A stretch of DNA of 64,000 nt from Tachypleus tridentatus (GCF_004210375.1 NC_134825.1:41906348-41970347); one strand, 5' to 3'; counted from the stretch's first letter, positions 1 to 11,741 are shown. Made by a program: numbers and translations. The notes: a model not told the origin generated them from the letters alone.

Positions 1-140
1 ATGAAAAATATAAATAATATTCAAAGCAGTTGTTCTGCATTATATTTATAAATGCCTTCTAAATTTCGGGTTACACACAATGTATCATTGAATATGTATA
101 TATTATATCTGGGATTAAAATGTCAATGCAAATAATGGCA

Positions 141-264
141 GTATAAATAATAAAAACATAGTTTGTCTCTATCCTTAGTTTGGAAACAATGAACATAGGA
201 AAGTATAAATAATAAAAGCATAGTTTGTCTATATCCGTAGTTTGGAAACAATGAACATAGGAAA
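141..264. repeat. Tandem duplication, 2 x 62 bp
   Basis: Two adjacent copies of a 62-bp unit starting GTATAAATAATAAAA and ending ATGAACATAGGAAA, differing at only about four positions. It looks like a recent local duplication. Confidence 0.93.
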
Positions 265-329
265 GTTCTGTCAAGATATCAAACTATAATATCTGAACAA
301 TACACTCATTTGTACAAATCTGAATATCG

Positions 330-458
330 TGCCATCTAGTGGCACAGCGGAATGTGTGCGGATTCGCACCGCTAGAAACCGGGTTTCGATACCTATGGTG
401 AGCAGAGCACTGATAGCCCATTGTGTAGCTGTGTGTTTAATTCCAAAACAATGAACCA
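330..458 (+). mobile_element. tRNA-derived SINE, family B
   Basis: Starts CTAGTGGCACAGCGG, with a tRNA-like A box, a B box GGGTTTCGATACC, and a tail ending GTTTAATTCC followed by CAAAACAATGAAC. Family B is about 125 bp and recurs at least ten times in this window on both strands. The copy is complete but mutated. Confidence 0.88.
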
Positions 459-460
459 AA

Positions 461-1060
461 CAATATCCTAATTCTTACTACAAAGAAACTTAAATGCTAT
501 GGGCTCATTTTTGACTGCATGGTTAAAGGTTTCTGAACCAAAGTTTTCTGTCATTTTTACTCTAAACAAATGAAGAATAGGAGAGTTTTTCATACCCACA
601 GTAACTGGTTTATGCAAATATGTAATTTCACTTGGCTCTTTGAGGTCCTACTTAACACATACTGCTATTATGTTGACAAAGATTGCATCAGAATGTGCTT
701 ATGTTGAAACTCCACTGCACAACCATTACAAGCTACAATATGAAAGTTATTCATCGGGTTGTCTTATTATTTATTAATACTTCTCTCTCGAGTTTATATT
801 TTCACATAGCTTTTGGTCGACTTTATAACGACATGGTTATTTGTCACTATAAAGCCAACTTCATTTTTTTCACTCAGTGATATTTTCCAGTTATAGATGT
901 TTGTTTTGTTTTAAAATATAAATATCCAGAACTACGTATTTACTTCACAGTGGTCAGTTGGGCAACAGAATGTGCAGTGCGGTGTTATAATTGTATTACG
1001 TAATTGTTTGAATTACGAGTGCCCAGTTGTATCCAGTGTGATTTGCGTAACAGACACCAT
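461..1060. other. Non-coding AT-rich DNA
   Basis: No supported exon or repeat. A 65-codon frame at 683-880 has no recognisable features. Probably intron of the unnamed gene. Confidence 0.5.
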
Positions 1061-1343
1061 GGCCCGACATGACCAAATGGTTAAAGCACTTGACTCGTAA
1101 TCTGAGGATCGCGGGTTCGAATCCCTGACACACCAAACATGCTCGCCCTTTCAGCCGTGGAGGCTATATAATGTGACGATTATTCCCACTATTAGTTGGT
1201 AAAAGAGCAGCCCAAGAGTTGACGTTGGGTGACGTTGACTAACTGCCTTACTTCTAGTCTTACACTGCAAAATTAGGAGCGGCTAGCGCAGATAGCGCTC
1301 GTGTAGCTTTGCGCGAAATTCTATAAAAAACAAAAAACAAACA
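1061..1343 (+). mobile_element. tRNA-derived SINE, family A
   Basis: Head GGCCCGACATGACC with tRNA-like A box and B box GGTTCGAATCC, then the family body (CCAAACATGCTCGCCCTTTC, TTGGTAAAAGAG, CTTACACTGC) and the end GCGCGAAATTC followed by an A/C-rich tail of CAAA repeats. Family A is about 270 bp and is the commonest repeat here. It lies in the presumed intron upstream of exon 1600-1821. Confidence 0.92.
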
Positions 1344-1599
1344 GTCACCATGTTGAAGCTTTAGTCTTTAATACTAGAGTCTCGCTAATTATTCAAACCA
1401 TGTTTAAACAAGTACATTTATTAACTTTACCCGAAAAAGCGGCTTAATTTATGATGAAATTGAACTTTTTGATAAAATGGCTTCATGATTTTCATATTAT
1501 GTACTTCAGTAAGTTCTGTTAATATTCTGTAGGTCAAAAAATGTCTGAAAGTAATACTAATGTGTATTTTTAAATAAATACCCAAATACATTACTCTAG

Positions 1600-1821
1600 A
1601 TTGAACAAAAATTACACGATGTACAAGATGAACTTAGAGAAATTACGCTTAGAATGGAAGAAGCCTCGAACCCAGACTATTCTCCATCAGAATTCAGACA
1701 GCTAACAGCATCTCGCGAATATTTGAGTACGAAAGTAGAAGAACTAAAGGAAGAGTTCTCTGAGTTGTTGATGGAGCTCCGGAGAAGAAAGTCTTTAGCA
1801 GATGGTCGAGTATCGACAGAG
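1600..1821 (+). CDS. Coding exon of the unnamed gene: coiled-coil segment
   Basis: The 74-codon exon follows an AG at 1598-1599 and ends before GTATGT at 1822. Translation in phase 0 starts IEQKLHDVQDELREITLRM and ends DGRVSTE. It is strongly amphipathic and charged, in contrast with the AT-rich stop-laden DNA on both sides. The polypyrimidine tract before the acceptor is weak, so the left boundary is less sure than the right one. Confidence 0.68.
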
Positions 1822-4800
1822 GTATGTTTTACTTATTTTAAGCAACATTGGACCATATTACTCTCAAACAACCATTTAGTGTTTAATTTCATTAGTTTTA
1901 CGTATCAAACTTCATTCTTTCTTGTCTAATCAGCTGCAAATTATAAAATGTGCTCTTTATAAAAGAGCAATGGTTAACATCATGGATTCTGCAGCTTGTT
2001 GCAGATGTTAAAAGGAAAGGCTTAGGTTTCTCTTCTGGTAGATATTTTAAAAAAAAATGAAGCGTTTTGAGATATTGCCGTCTGTCATAAGATAAATACG
2101 TGAAAAGAGTAAGGGTTAAATTGTATTACTTATTGCAAACAATGAGATTAATGTCAAGTCAGCATAATTGGTAGGGCGTTTGTATGAGGTGGAAAACGAG
2201 TTGAACCTGGAAATTGTATTTTATATTAGCATCACAACAGGTATCCGTAGTTAGTTATATATTATAATTTGTACATTTACTAACACATATATTTAATCTT
2301 ACACAAAAAATAAATGTATGCAGAATTAGAATGTTGTGTGTGAAAAAGCAAACAGTAGGCCTAGCGTATAAAATAAAATTATGCTGTCTACTCTAAAATA
2401 GACTACGAAAAATGAGTAAGGTTTACATTATAATATTTAGTGTATGACACATGACTAAAGTCAATGAATGTATTTCATTCTGTTTTTCTTTTCTCTGTGG
2501 TTTACTATCTGAAAGTGCATTTTTTTATTTTGATACATTGTAAATTACAATGTTGCATTTTGTTTGTAGTATGTTTGATACATCGATGTGAATACGGTAT
2601 CATACTCATAAAAATATATTAAATTTACATTAAAGCAAATTGAACATAAAATTACATATTTATGTTTGAATTTTAGTATTTAAGGGGGGATAACTGGAGT
2701 TGGAGAGAACAGAGCTATGCTTATCCTATTCCCCTTGAACTGCTACTCATAGGTGCGCAAGGTAATATAAATATTTTCCATAAGGGCCTATTTATCCTTG
2801 CCACAGAAGGAAAAAAAATCGTTCGTAAAGAAGTCCTGCTTTTCAAACAGGTTCGTAGCTTATTTTCAAGAAGCAAACTTGGAGGTTTTTTTTTTTCCAA
2901 AATTCACAAAATAATTTTTACTTATCAAAATATGAAACGGGGAAACATAGAAAGTAGGTTCTTTTTTTTTCGAAAACTCGGGCAACGCTGGTTAACATGG
3001 CTAGTAGTAAATAAAACAATGTAGCTATCAGTATTATTAGTTTTTAACTTTACTTGTTTTAATGTAACTCTTTGTTCCTGATTAATGAACGATGTTTAAT
3101 TAAAACACAGAACAACCATTTCTTCTTTTGGTTGATTTCTCGAGGAGACTGAAAATTATTATGTTGCGCTGGATAATTATATTATCACACGAATTTGAAA
3201 TAATATCCAGGATGAAGATAATGATGGATTATTACGGAGGTCTCGTAAGAGGGCGTTATCCATCACCGGAAGAAGACCTAGCTTAAGTGCTGTAACTTCG
3301 TCAATTATGTCGACAGCTCGACCTCTGACCACCCCCACAACTCCTCATCACAGCATTTTTATACCCCCTAGTCCCGAAATGGACCACCCTGAGTCGCCCT
3401 CTAGTGATCAGCACCGGTCCCTTCTTCTTGACGGATTACAAGTACGATTTTAAAATACTATCGTTTTTCCTGTTGTTACAACATATTTACCTGATCGAGT
3501 AAATCTGTAAGTTAATAAGTATAGTAAGATACAGACCGATTACTACTTTTCAGCAAAATTTGAATAAAAACTTGCCTATAATATTTATTTATCGAATTAT
3601 ATGCTTTAATTGTAATTAAAAACTACTGTCGTGAAACATCCTGCAATTTAACAGTTTTAACATAACTAACATTCCAGTTTTCAGATTGTTGTCTTACTTG
3701 TTTTTGTTTTGTGTTGATAACTTGTGTTGATGTTTTTTTAACATCAAACTAAAAGTAAAATGGTGTGATGCACTATCTGTATAAAAATCGCCCACTTGAA
3801 ACGTTAATAATTTAAACTTCAAAATACGAATGACAAATCAAGAGTCAAAACATGCCTTAATGATGTTTAACATTACGAAAATTAAATAAAACAAGACACT
3901 TTCGACTGATGTTTGAAAATACACTTTTCAAGTGGATTTCTCGTCATCACGAAAAATAAATAATAAAATAATGACTCAAGGGTTTCAAAGTGGGACAGCG
4001 GTATGTTTACGATTTTATAACGCCAAAATTCGGGGCTCTAATCAGTTTCAGTTAATAGTCCACTGTAGCTTTGCTTTAGAATAAAAGAAAAACAAGTTAC
4101 ACAAGACGAAGAAAGTATCGAAACCAAATTTTTAAGCAAAAGAGAGGTAAAATAGCCAATGGTATAGCGGTATATCTGTAGACTTACACCACTAGAAACC
4201 GGATATCTATACTCTGTGTGCAAAGCACGGATAGCCCACCCATTGTGTAACTTTGTACTAAATTCCAAACAAATAAACAAACCAATTAAATATAATTTTT
4301 GATTAAACCTAAGTATGAAATTACTTATTCAGAGTGAAATATATTTGCTGAAAGGGGACTTAGCTTAATAAATATAATTAATTGGAGACTCAAAGGATTT
4401 GCTTCTGAGTTTTATTCATGATCGAATCTGTTGTAAAACTGAAATCTACTTTTGATGTCCAGAAGGTAGAAATTAATTCTCTTTCGAAATCAATAATATA
4501 AACATCATTAATAGAATGACTGGGTTGGTTAAAGTGTTGAGCAATAGGAAGAAACTGTTAACGTAAGATTAGGTATGAACTTACATGGTTATCCTTCATG
4601 ATAATCGTAGAGGTCGCTGTATTGAAACACGTAATTATTATAAATTAAACAAAAATTCCACAGAGGGCATGATTTCAACGAACTCTATTTTAGAGAGAAC
4701 CTAAAGTTAAACACATACAGAGAGTAGCTTTCGGTACAGAAATAATTCGAACACTGTAACAGATACAAAATTTAATTGATAATTTTAGTTCTTGTTTTCC

Positions 4801-5452
4801 CCGCTGCTTTCAGTTGATATTTGTTTTAGTATTTACTTGTAACTTTATCAAAATATTTTGTATACAGTTCTGTTCAGACTTGGATATCCTGTTTGTTGTT
4901 TCCTCTTTGTTGGAATCACTTCACATTTATTGTTGTATAAACACGAAAATAAATGTTATAATTAAACCATACAATGCCTGTATATTTGAAAGATTACAAA
5001 ATGTGACATACGGAATTTGCGTGACACATTTTTCACATGTTGTGTGCATACAAAATAGAAAAATAAAACGTAGATGAAAACTTATATTGTTACCAGTAAA
5101 CCTACAATGTAATATCGGTTGTGCTTACCCTTGCTTATCTAAAAGATTGGACTTTAAACCTATTAAGTCACTTGAGAGGAAACGCTATGATGATTCAGGA
5201 ACTGATGAGATAATATAATCGAGTACTCTTACTATTTTATGTTTAACCACTTTCTAAACAGGTCGAAGTACTGCCGTTTAATTAAATATCGAAAAGTATT
5301 TAAGATTTTGACGTTACGTATGAATTAATATTTGTACCATTGGTGGAGAGTACAAATTCACATTAGAAATTCTAATTTTGTATTTATTTTTCAAACAGGG
5401 ACGAATCACCTTTCACGGTCACGAGGAGGATAGTGTTGAACGGATGTGTTGA
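1600..5452 (+). CDS. 3' end of an unnamed coiled-coil protein gene (last three coding exons)
   Basis: Three exons (1600-1821, 3211-3441, 5399-5452) join without breaking frame: each intron begins GT and ends AG and all junctions are phase 0. They give the last 168 residues of a protein whose 5' part lies outside the window. Residues 1-74 are rich in Glu, Lys, Arg and Leu with heptad-like spacing (around KVEELKEEFSELL) and look like a coiled coil. The next 77 residues hold a basic patch (RRSRKRALSITGRRPS), resembling a basophilic kinase site, then a Ser/Thr/Pro-rich, probably disordered tail. The protein ends EEDSVERMC. A polyadenylation signal AATAAA at 5984-5989 fits the 3' end. I do not recognise the family; an adaptor or GEF/GAP-type scaffold tail would fit, but that is only a guess. 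Exon structure is inferred from splice motifs and uninterrupted coding, not transcripts. Confidence 0.68.
1822..3210 (+). other. Intron of the unnamed gene
   Basis: AT-rich sequence between GTATGT and TATCCAG, without recognised mobile element. Confidence 0.5.
3211..3441 (+). CDS. Coding exon of the unnamed gene: basic Ser/Pro-rich tail
   Basis: This 77-codon exon starts after TATCCAG and ends before GTACGA. It begins DEDNDGLLRRSRKRALS and continues with TTPTTPHH and PPSPEM-like proline/serine stretches. If the donor were not used, translation would stop four codons later (VRF then stop). The phase match with the last exon favours splicing. Its GC content is clearly higher than the flanks. 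Confidence 0.68.
3991..4095 (+). mobile_element. tRNA-derived SINE, family C (degenerate)
   Basis: GGGACAGCGGTATG, TTATAACGCCAAAATTCGGGG and TAGCTTTGCTTTAGAATAAAAG line up with the better preserved copy at 17512-17635. Family C differs from B by its TTTACAACGCTAAAATCAGGGG middle and its GCTTTGCTATAAGAAAA end. Confidence 0.7.
4156..4285 (+). mobile_element. tRNA-derived SINE, family B
   Basis: GGTATAGCGGTATATCTG, CACCACTAGAAACCGG and CCATTGTGTAACTTTGTACT with a CAAACAAATAAACAAACC tail match the family B consensus. It sits about 60 bp after a family C fragment in the same orientation. Confidence 0.83.
5399..5452 (+). CDS. Terminal coding exon of the unnamed gene
   Basis: After TTTTTCAAACAG the phase-0 reading is GRITFHGHEEDSVERMC then TGA at 5450-5452. 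The last codons (VERMC and stop) are encoded by the first unit of the minisatellite that continues into the 3' UTR. A short terminal exon of 17 residues is plausible but is the least certain part of the model. Confidence 0.55.
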   Translation, partial: GRITFHGHEEDSVERMC

Positions 5453-5796
5453 AATGAGTGTCATATTATCAGAACTGCATGGATGTTTTGAAGCTAGTGT
5501 CATGTCATCAGAACTGAATGGATGTGTTGAAACGAGTGTCATATTGAATCAGTTGAACAGATGTATTGAAATGAAAGTAATATTGTGAGAACTGAACGGA
5601 TGTGTTGAAAAAAGTGTCATACTGTGTGAACTAAACGGATGTATTAAAATGAATGTCATATTGTCGAAATGAATGGATGTTTTGAAAGGAATGCTGCATT
5701 GCCTAAACTGAACGATGTGTTAAAACAAGAACCTTAGTGTGTAAACTTGTATGCTGAAACGAGTGATTGAACTGAACGGATGTGTTCATATTGTAA
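5434..5796 (+). repeat. Degenerate ~37-bp minisatellite overlapping the stop codon
   Basis: About nine to ten diverged copies of a unit containing GAACTGAACGGATGTGTTGA followed by AATGAGTGTCATATTGTC. Units differ by substitutions and small indels and decay towards the right end (5700-5796). The first unit overlaps the end of the coding sequence. Spacing is too regular and the copies too degenerate for CRISPR, and the setting is eukaryotic. Confidence 0.85.
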
Positions 5797-5995
5797 GTGA
5801 ACTGTTCTTTGTTAACCATGTAATCTGCAGTGCTGAATTTATGCTGTAGTCAAGGTTTGATATACTGCTTTCCTGTTTTAAGTGAGATTCCCTTGTGATT
5901 TAAGTTTTGATACTTGGTGCATTTTGACGGTATTTTTAAAAAGACTTGTGATACTAAGAACTTAGCAAATACTCAGGAAGAGAAATAAAAACCAA
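5453..5995 (+). other. Likely 3' UTR of the unnamed gene
   Basis: The stretch follows the TGA at 5450-5452, is filled for two thirds by a degenerate tandem repeat, and contains AATAAA at 5984-5989. No cleavage site can be fixed from sequence alone. Confidence 0.5.
5984..5989 (+). terminator. Polyadenylation signal AATAAA
   Basis: Canonical hexamer about 530 bp after the predicted stop codon of the unnamed gene; the first good candidate after the minisatellite. Confidence 0.45.
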
Positions 5996-5999
5996 ATAC

Positions 6000-6979
6000 A
6001 AACGATATATTCAACAATACAACATGTGAATTACAGTTGAAATATTAAAAAATACTAATGTGTGTGATCATTTTAATAACAGTAAAAGTAGAAAGATTCC
6101 AAATAGTGCAAAAGGAAAGAACGATAATAAATGGCGTATTGTATTTGTTGACGCAACTGCCACAATGTGTTAATAACACGTAATTTCTAATGCTACACTC
6201 GCTAAGACTGGAGTAAGTTTAATACATGTTAGCATCTTGTTCTTGTTGGAGTTGCCGCTTGGACAAAGCCTTCGAAAGGTTTCTTTCTGTACGTTCTCAT
6301 ACTTGAAGCAATTGCTTCTTCCTAGAAATATGAATTATTGGATCATTTTTGGGATGTTTCAGGAACACCAGTAATTATGAAGTAACATAATTATTTAGTT
6401 CTTCTGATAAATAAACCGAAGCGAAGTAATTGGTCGTCCTACGTCCACCACGTTATTAAGGTAGCATTAGAAATTATGCATTAGTTATATTCGTGGATAA
6501 CGATATTTTCGACGTTATAGTATTATAAAAATATGGGTTGTGTAAATTATTTTGCAAAAATAATTTTGACTCTAAAGGTACTTTTCATATTAAATTCACG
6601 AATAATTGAAGCATTGAACTTTAAAGATAACAACGATATGTTAACAGCCTCTAATTTTTAAATGATAAATTATAGTTCGTTGATCAATACTATCTACCGC
6701 AAACTCTTGGGATTTGAAAGTCACTCTTATAACACACCAACGATCCCAAAATGCGGAACATGATTTGTTGGAGGGAGCCACTTAACTTGGCTGCACTTGT
6801 CCGCGCTTATCTTAAGCTTTAACTAAATCCAAAACACATTTATTGTAGACTCTTCAACTGAAAAACAAATATTTAAAGTCTTTAGTAAAATATTGATGAG
6901 TGTCTGAATATACCAACTACCTATCATCTCCACACTGCGATGAAAAATTGAAACTATATTTCTTTTTAACCAAAAGAAC
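6000..6979. other. Intergenic AT-rich DNA
   Basis: Nothing supportable; no coding frame, no clear repeat. Confidence 0.5.
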
Positions 6980-7246
6980 ACCAGGTGGTTAAGGCACTCG
7001 ACTCGTAATCCGATGGCCGCATGTTCGAATCCCCATCACACCAAACATGATAGCCCTTTCAGCCGTGGGGACGTAATAATGTGACGGTCAGTCCCACTAT
7101 TTATTGGTAAAAGAGTATCCCAAAAGTTGACGGTGGGTGGTGATGATTAGCTGCCTTCCCTCTAGTCTTACACTGCTGAAATAGGGACGGCCAGCGCAGA
7201 TACCCCTCTTATAGCTTTGCGCGAAATACCGAACAAACAAACAAAG
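6980..7246 (+). mobile_element. tRNA-derived SINE, family A
   Basis: ACCAGGTGGTTAAGGCACTC, B box ATGTTCGAATCCCC, AAACATGATAGCCCTTTC and GCTTTGCGCGAAATAC followed by GAACAAACAAACAAA. Head slightly truncated or mutated. Confidence 0.9.
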
Positions 7247-7516
7247 AGAACAAAAAATGTTAACATCTCAAAATCTGTATATTATGATAATAATCTTTTC
7301 TCAGATTCTCGTTCACTTCAAAATACAAAACATTAAATATGCCCTTATTAATTAGTCGGTCTTAAGAAGTGACAGTAAACCAGTGAGCTAGTTTGATATT
7401 CGCCCTAACATTTCGGTATAATGGCCTTTCAGAAGGAAGATATTTCCATTTTGTTCTGCAATTTTAAATTACTTATTGTGATGAGGTTTGTTGTTTTTTA
7501 TTCTTTAATAACTGAT

Positions 7517-7618
7517 TGGCTAGCTGTTTGTTTAGCGCTAAGCTACACATGGGCTACCCAGGAATTGAACATAGAATTTTAACATCATAAATTCGTAAAA
7601 TTACTATTGATCCACCGC
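7517..7618 (-). mobile_element. tRNA-derived SINE fragment, family C-like
   Basis: On the minus strand the end of the block reads as a family C tail (AGCCCATGTGTAGCTTAGCG) with a decayed tRNA-like head. Low sequence identity, so tentative. Confidence 0.5.
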
Positions 7619-8231
7619 GAGATTCCTCAACAGGTTATATACAATAAACTATCTGTATTTTATCGCTTTTAGTTTTCGCAATTTAAGTGAATAGCATGGA
7701 TTAAATGTAAATGTCACTTAGAAATCAAATCATTAATATTATTTGTAGTTTCTGTTGAAGCAACAACACTTCTTTTTCACCTGAAACATCTGTTTACTAC
7801 AAATGATAAACAGCTGTTTAATTAAATTAAAAACAATGGTGACATGCATGTATTGTGACGTTTTCGTATAATTTTTTCAGCTATTACACACCAAACAAAG
7901 TGATAGCGTCTATTGAAACAGCGGTGGTTGTAAGTTCACTCTGAAGGTTTATGAATTACGTAGTTTCTATATGGAATATCGTGATACTTTTCTACATTTA
8001 TTATTTACAACCATATTTTAGGAATTGTTGGTGATCTTAAGTAGCAATTTTGTGTGTTGTGTGTAATAAAATGCGGTTAATCAAGATAAATGTGTAACAT
8101 ATTTTTTTGGAGAATTTATAATGTTCAGGGATCAAAATAAAATATACAGTTCTTAGTGTGTATTACTGACATCGTTTTTATCATTGTTCTGGAGACATAT
8201 ATGTTTATCTAATATATATTATAACCATACT

Positions 8232-8470
8232 TTTTAAGCCAAAACAAAACACATTAAAATTAATCAAAATACGCCGTACTTTTTATAAAATGTATCCTAG
8301 GTTTTGGAGGTGACTGAAAGTAGGACCCACATTGTGGTGGGGATTCATCGTCTATCAAAACCTAGGGTACATTTTATAATCAAACGTTGTAACTTATATC
8401 CTTTGATCGTTTTTTTTTTTTTAAATGCAGCCTATTTTGTTTAATTTTAATGTTTTGTTTTAGCTTTAAA
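8232..8470. mobile_element. Foldback/MITE-like element with long inverted arms
   Basis: The inner stem pairs 8285-8306 with 8356-8377 (ATAAAATGTATCCTAGGTTTTG against its near-perfect complement). Outside it, 8232-8270 (AAAACAAAACACATTAAAAT) pairs with 8430-8470 (ATTTTAATGTTTTGTTTTAG). The right arm has a short extra insertion including a T13 run. The loop carries a second small palindrome around CCCACATTGTGG. No coding potential. Confidence 0.72.
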
Positions 8471-8474
8471 ATGG

Positions 8475-10737
8475 TGGTATATAATATAGTTAATCATAGG
8501 TTGAGATTTGCTGTTTCTAACGCAGCCCTTTCTAATGATTCTGTTTACTCATTTAATTTCACTAAAATGTATGTCACATCATGTAAGGAAACTTTCATTA
8601 AGACATATTTTTGCATCAAATAAGGAAGGATATTCTCGCAGTGGAAATAATGAGTTTATTACAGGTATAATTTTTCGATCTACTTGTTTTTATAAAATGA
8701 AATACTGTTATCAGTGTGCGAATCTTAACACAGTGATCGCATTGATGTTTTCATGTGGTTCACACAAAGCCTTGTCTAAACACAACATTTAACATTAACG
8801 ATCTTAGAGTACACTTCTGGTCTAAGCTTATACTTAGTAGGAATGCTAGGTTTATAGCTTATTAAACAGCTTTACAGAACATTACATATCAGTGAACAAT
8901 TCAATTTGAGTTGTTTTTAGCCAACTTCATAATAGTAACTATTTTTACTCGCCAGTTATTTTAGATGTTTTAAAGAAATATTATCCATAAATTTCCTTAA
9001 TAAAACATTAAAATGTACTTTTGTTATTTTTTTAGGTTATCACTAGTTTTCTGTTCAGCGTGTGAATGTTCTGGGATTGTTTTAACTTGTTTTTATTTAG
9101 CTATCCTATTTCTACAATATCACCACCGTTGGATATATATATGTATGTACAATCTGATAATGATTTTAATGATGCGCTGTGATGGACAGTTTCAAATAAT
9201 TCATCTGGTTTCTGTAGCAGATGGTGTCGTCTTTAACGTTGTAAGTATGTGGAGAGGGAGACACTACAAGCGACATAGGTTCACTGTTTCATAAAACTGA
9301 TAAGTCTGTAAAGGGCACATTTATTCGTATGTTGTAAACGACACTGTGCCAATAATTATTATTTTAAAACGATATATATTTTTTAATTTAAAACAGTATC
9401 CTTTCAAATACGAAGACTTCATTCATCACGGGTCTTGAAAATAAATTTAAAATGAGTGGAATCAAGTTTGTTTACTTCACATCATTGAAGCCTGAAGGTT
9501 GAACAATAACACCTAGTGGACAAAAAAAAATGGATATTTGTGTTTAATAGTGTTCAGACTAAATTATAATTGGTGCAATAACATTTCAAACATAGGCCAG
9601 GGAAATAAAAGTCTGCTCTGTGAATTTGTAATTCTTAGGGATTCTGATTAGGTGTTCACAGCATTGAATCGCTTCACACAAATAAAAACTTCCTGAAATA
9701 TATAATACAATACTGTGAACAATTACATTCATCCAGAATTTGGTACATAGGGTTTTTAAAAGCCGATATAATAATATTCACATTACTACATATAAATATA
9801 TTGATCAATCGAAGTAGTGAATTAGTGCTAATAAAAATTTTATAGTAAAATCAATTAAGAAGGAATATATACACAAAGACATTTGCAAAATAAATAAGAA
9901 ACTTCTTATTTCAAATTAAAACTTTGAAACATACTTAACTAGTTTTACTACATCTCGTTACACAGTTTGGCCCGACCTCATAAAGTTAGTTAAATTATAT
10001 GGTGTAATACCGAGGGATAAAAGTAGCTTAAGAAAATGATTTTTCAGATCATATGTTATTCTTGGAAATACTTGTCGATCATTATTAGTCTGGTAACCAT
10101 GGTGACTGACTTCATAATTTCCACTTTATAAATATAAGTGAAGGACGCTGATGTCAGTTTTTGATTGAATATCTTAAGCCTTTCACTGACCCCATCTTTT
10201 ACATGGATGTCGGCGTAAATGACAACATTCAAGAAAACCAAATACACAGAAGTTGCTGGACTCTATGGCGATGAATGAATTGGCACGAAAACCAATGTCA
10301 GTGTGGTTCGTAGAAAACCTGCTGTAGACTTAGTTGTTAACTTTTTGTTTTTATTATTGATATAAAGGGTGAGAGCTGTATTTCTTATAATATATTCTAC
10401 TGATAGCAACTAGAATTCACGTGCGACTTATTATACATTCTTTAGAATTTATATATTCCAGTCTGTGAGAAGTGTCAGCATAAAACTGAAAGTTCTTATT
10501 AAATTTTCTGTGGTATATTAAAAAAAAATCCGTACTATTTTGGGATAAGTACCAAATTGCTGTTTTTTGTTGAATTTGATCAAGTTTATTTAGGCTTATC
10601 TAATGTTTCAATAAAGTTTCATACATTTTGCAGTTTGACTTTCTCTAAGCAACATGTGCGAGTAAATCATATGTTCATTTTTAATTATTCCTTACAATAG
10701 GAAGTTATTATTGAATTATTATGTACAATTGAGATAC
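8475..10737. other. Intergenic AT-rich DNA
   Basis: Several frames of 60-95 codons occur but have the Phe/Ile/Tyr-rich composition of random AT-rich sequence. No repeat recognised. Confidence 0.5.
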
Positions 10738-10808
10738 ATGTACAGCGGTTTGTTTGGTTTACAACGCTTCAGGGTTCGATTCCTCTCGGTGGGCTTCAGC
10801 AGATACGA
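10738..10808 (+). mobile_element. SINE family C fragment
   Basis: TACAGCGGTTTGTTTGG, TTTACAACGCTTCAGGGTTC and GATTCCTCTCGGTGGGCTTC match the head and B box region of family C; the 3' end is lost. Confidence 0.65.
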
Positions 10809-11542
10809 GCTTTCTTTACCATGTGATATCCCTGTGTATGATGCGTTTTATATTCACCTACTCACTATAAAATTTTTCAAACTTCCAAACTGTTTTACTA
10901 TAGAATATTGGTTACGAAAACTATTAAGTTTTTGTGATCACCGTGACATGGAAAATCTCATGAAAAGAAGCAACCGTCTGTTTTAGCAGCGAACGTTGTA
11001 ATGGAGTAAAGGTAATTGTTAACATGTGGTCCTTATTTATATGGAGGACGCGTGCACATAGGGAGAGAACTGTGTGTACATTAGAATGGTATTCTTTAGC
11101 AATTTTACTAAATCTTACTAACATTCGTTGTTACACCACCTAGATTGTTTTTCAAACATTTATTAAAATTATGTATTTGCTGTATGGTTTTGTCATATTA
11201 AAATTAAAATGGCATATTCTGTGTTTATCGTAACTTCAGACTTTAGCTATAACAGAGCTAGTGTTAAAAGAACACAAAATTATGATGTTTCTCTCCAGTT
11301 GACCCTCACAAATATTTATCCCACTATAAACTTGACTTTGTATTTTTAACAAAGATTGTGGTTGTTTACAAACCTGTGCTAAACTCAGTCAAAGGCAGAA
11401 AAAATACAGGCACTGTTTTTAATCTATTATCTGACGTGTCCTTTGGTTCATTTTTTGTTCTAGCATGCTACTTTGATGGAAGTTATGGTAAACCGAAAAC
11501 ACCATAGAGTAGATGGGTAAGAGAAATTTTGATGTTCTGATA

Positions 11543-11690
11543 ACACTATGTAACAATTTCTTTTTACTTTTTCTTGTTCCTTGGCAGAAAGTGTTATTTT
11601 CCAATTGCTTATGCCTAAAGTAAATGGAAAAGACCTATTATTCTCTTCAAATTTTGCTTTTGTGACCTAGGTAATGAAATTTTCAAATTT
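11543..11690 (+). repeat. Left terminal inverted repeat of the DNA transposon
   Basis: Inverted match to 13146-13273, best in the core 11635-11680 (TTCAAATTTTGCTTTTGTGA region) and recognisable out to ACACTATGTAAC at 11543. Confidence 0.75.
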
Positions 11691-11741
11691 ACCCATTTCC
11701 CAGAACATCTCAGGTAGAATCAGTGCTGAGTAGCTGATAGA

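Larger units (their letters stand above)
3442..5398 (+). other. Intron of the unnamed gene
   Basis: AT-rich intron from GTACGA to TTCAAACAG, holding two SINE fragments (3991-4095 and 4156-4285) and otherwise featureless. Confidence 0.5.

Noticed and set aside
1061-1140. tRNA gene (A and B box, GGTTCGAATCC)
   Set aside because: The tRNA-like head is followed by the constant SINE body, recurs many times, and lacks a convincing cloverleaf acceptor stem.
5434-5796. CRISPR-like repeat array
   Set aside because: Eukaryotic context, contiguous degenerate units without unique spacers; it is a minisatellite.
9013-9294. 93-codon plus-strand frame resembling a membrane peptide
   Set aside because: Hydrophobic content is what AT-rich DNA yields by chance; no homologue recognised and no splice context.
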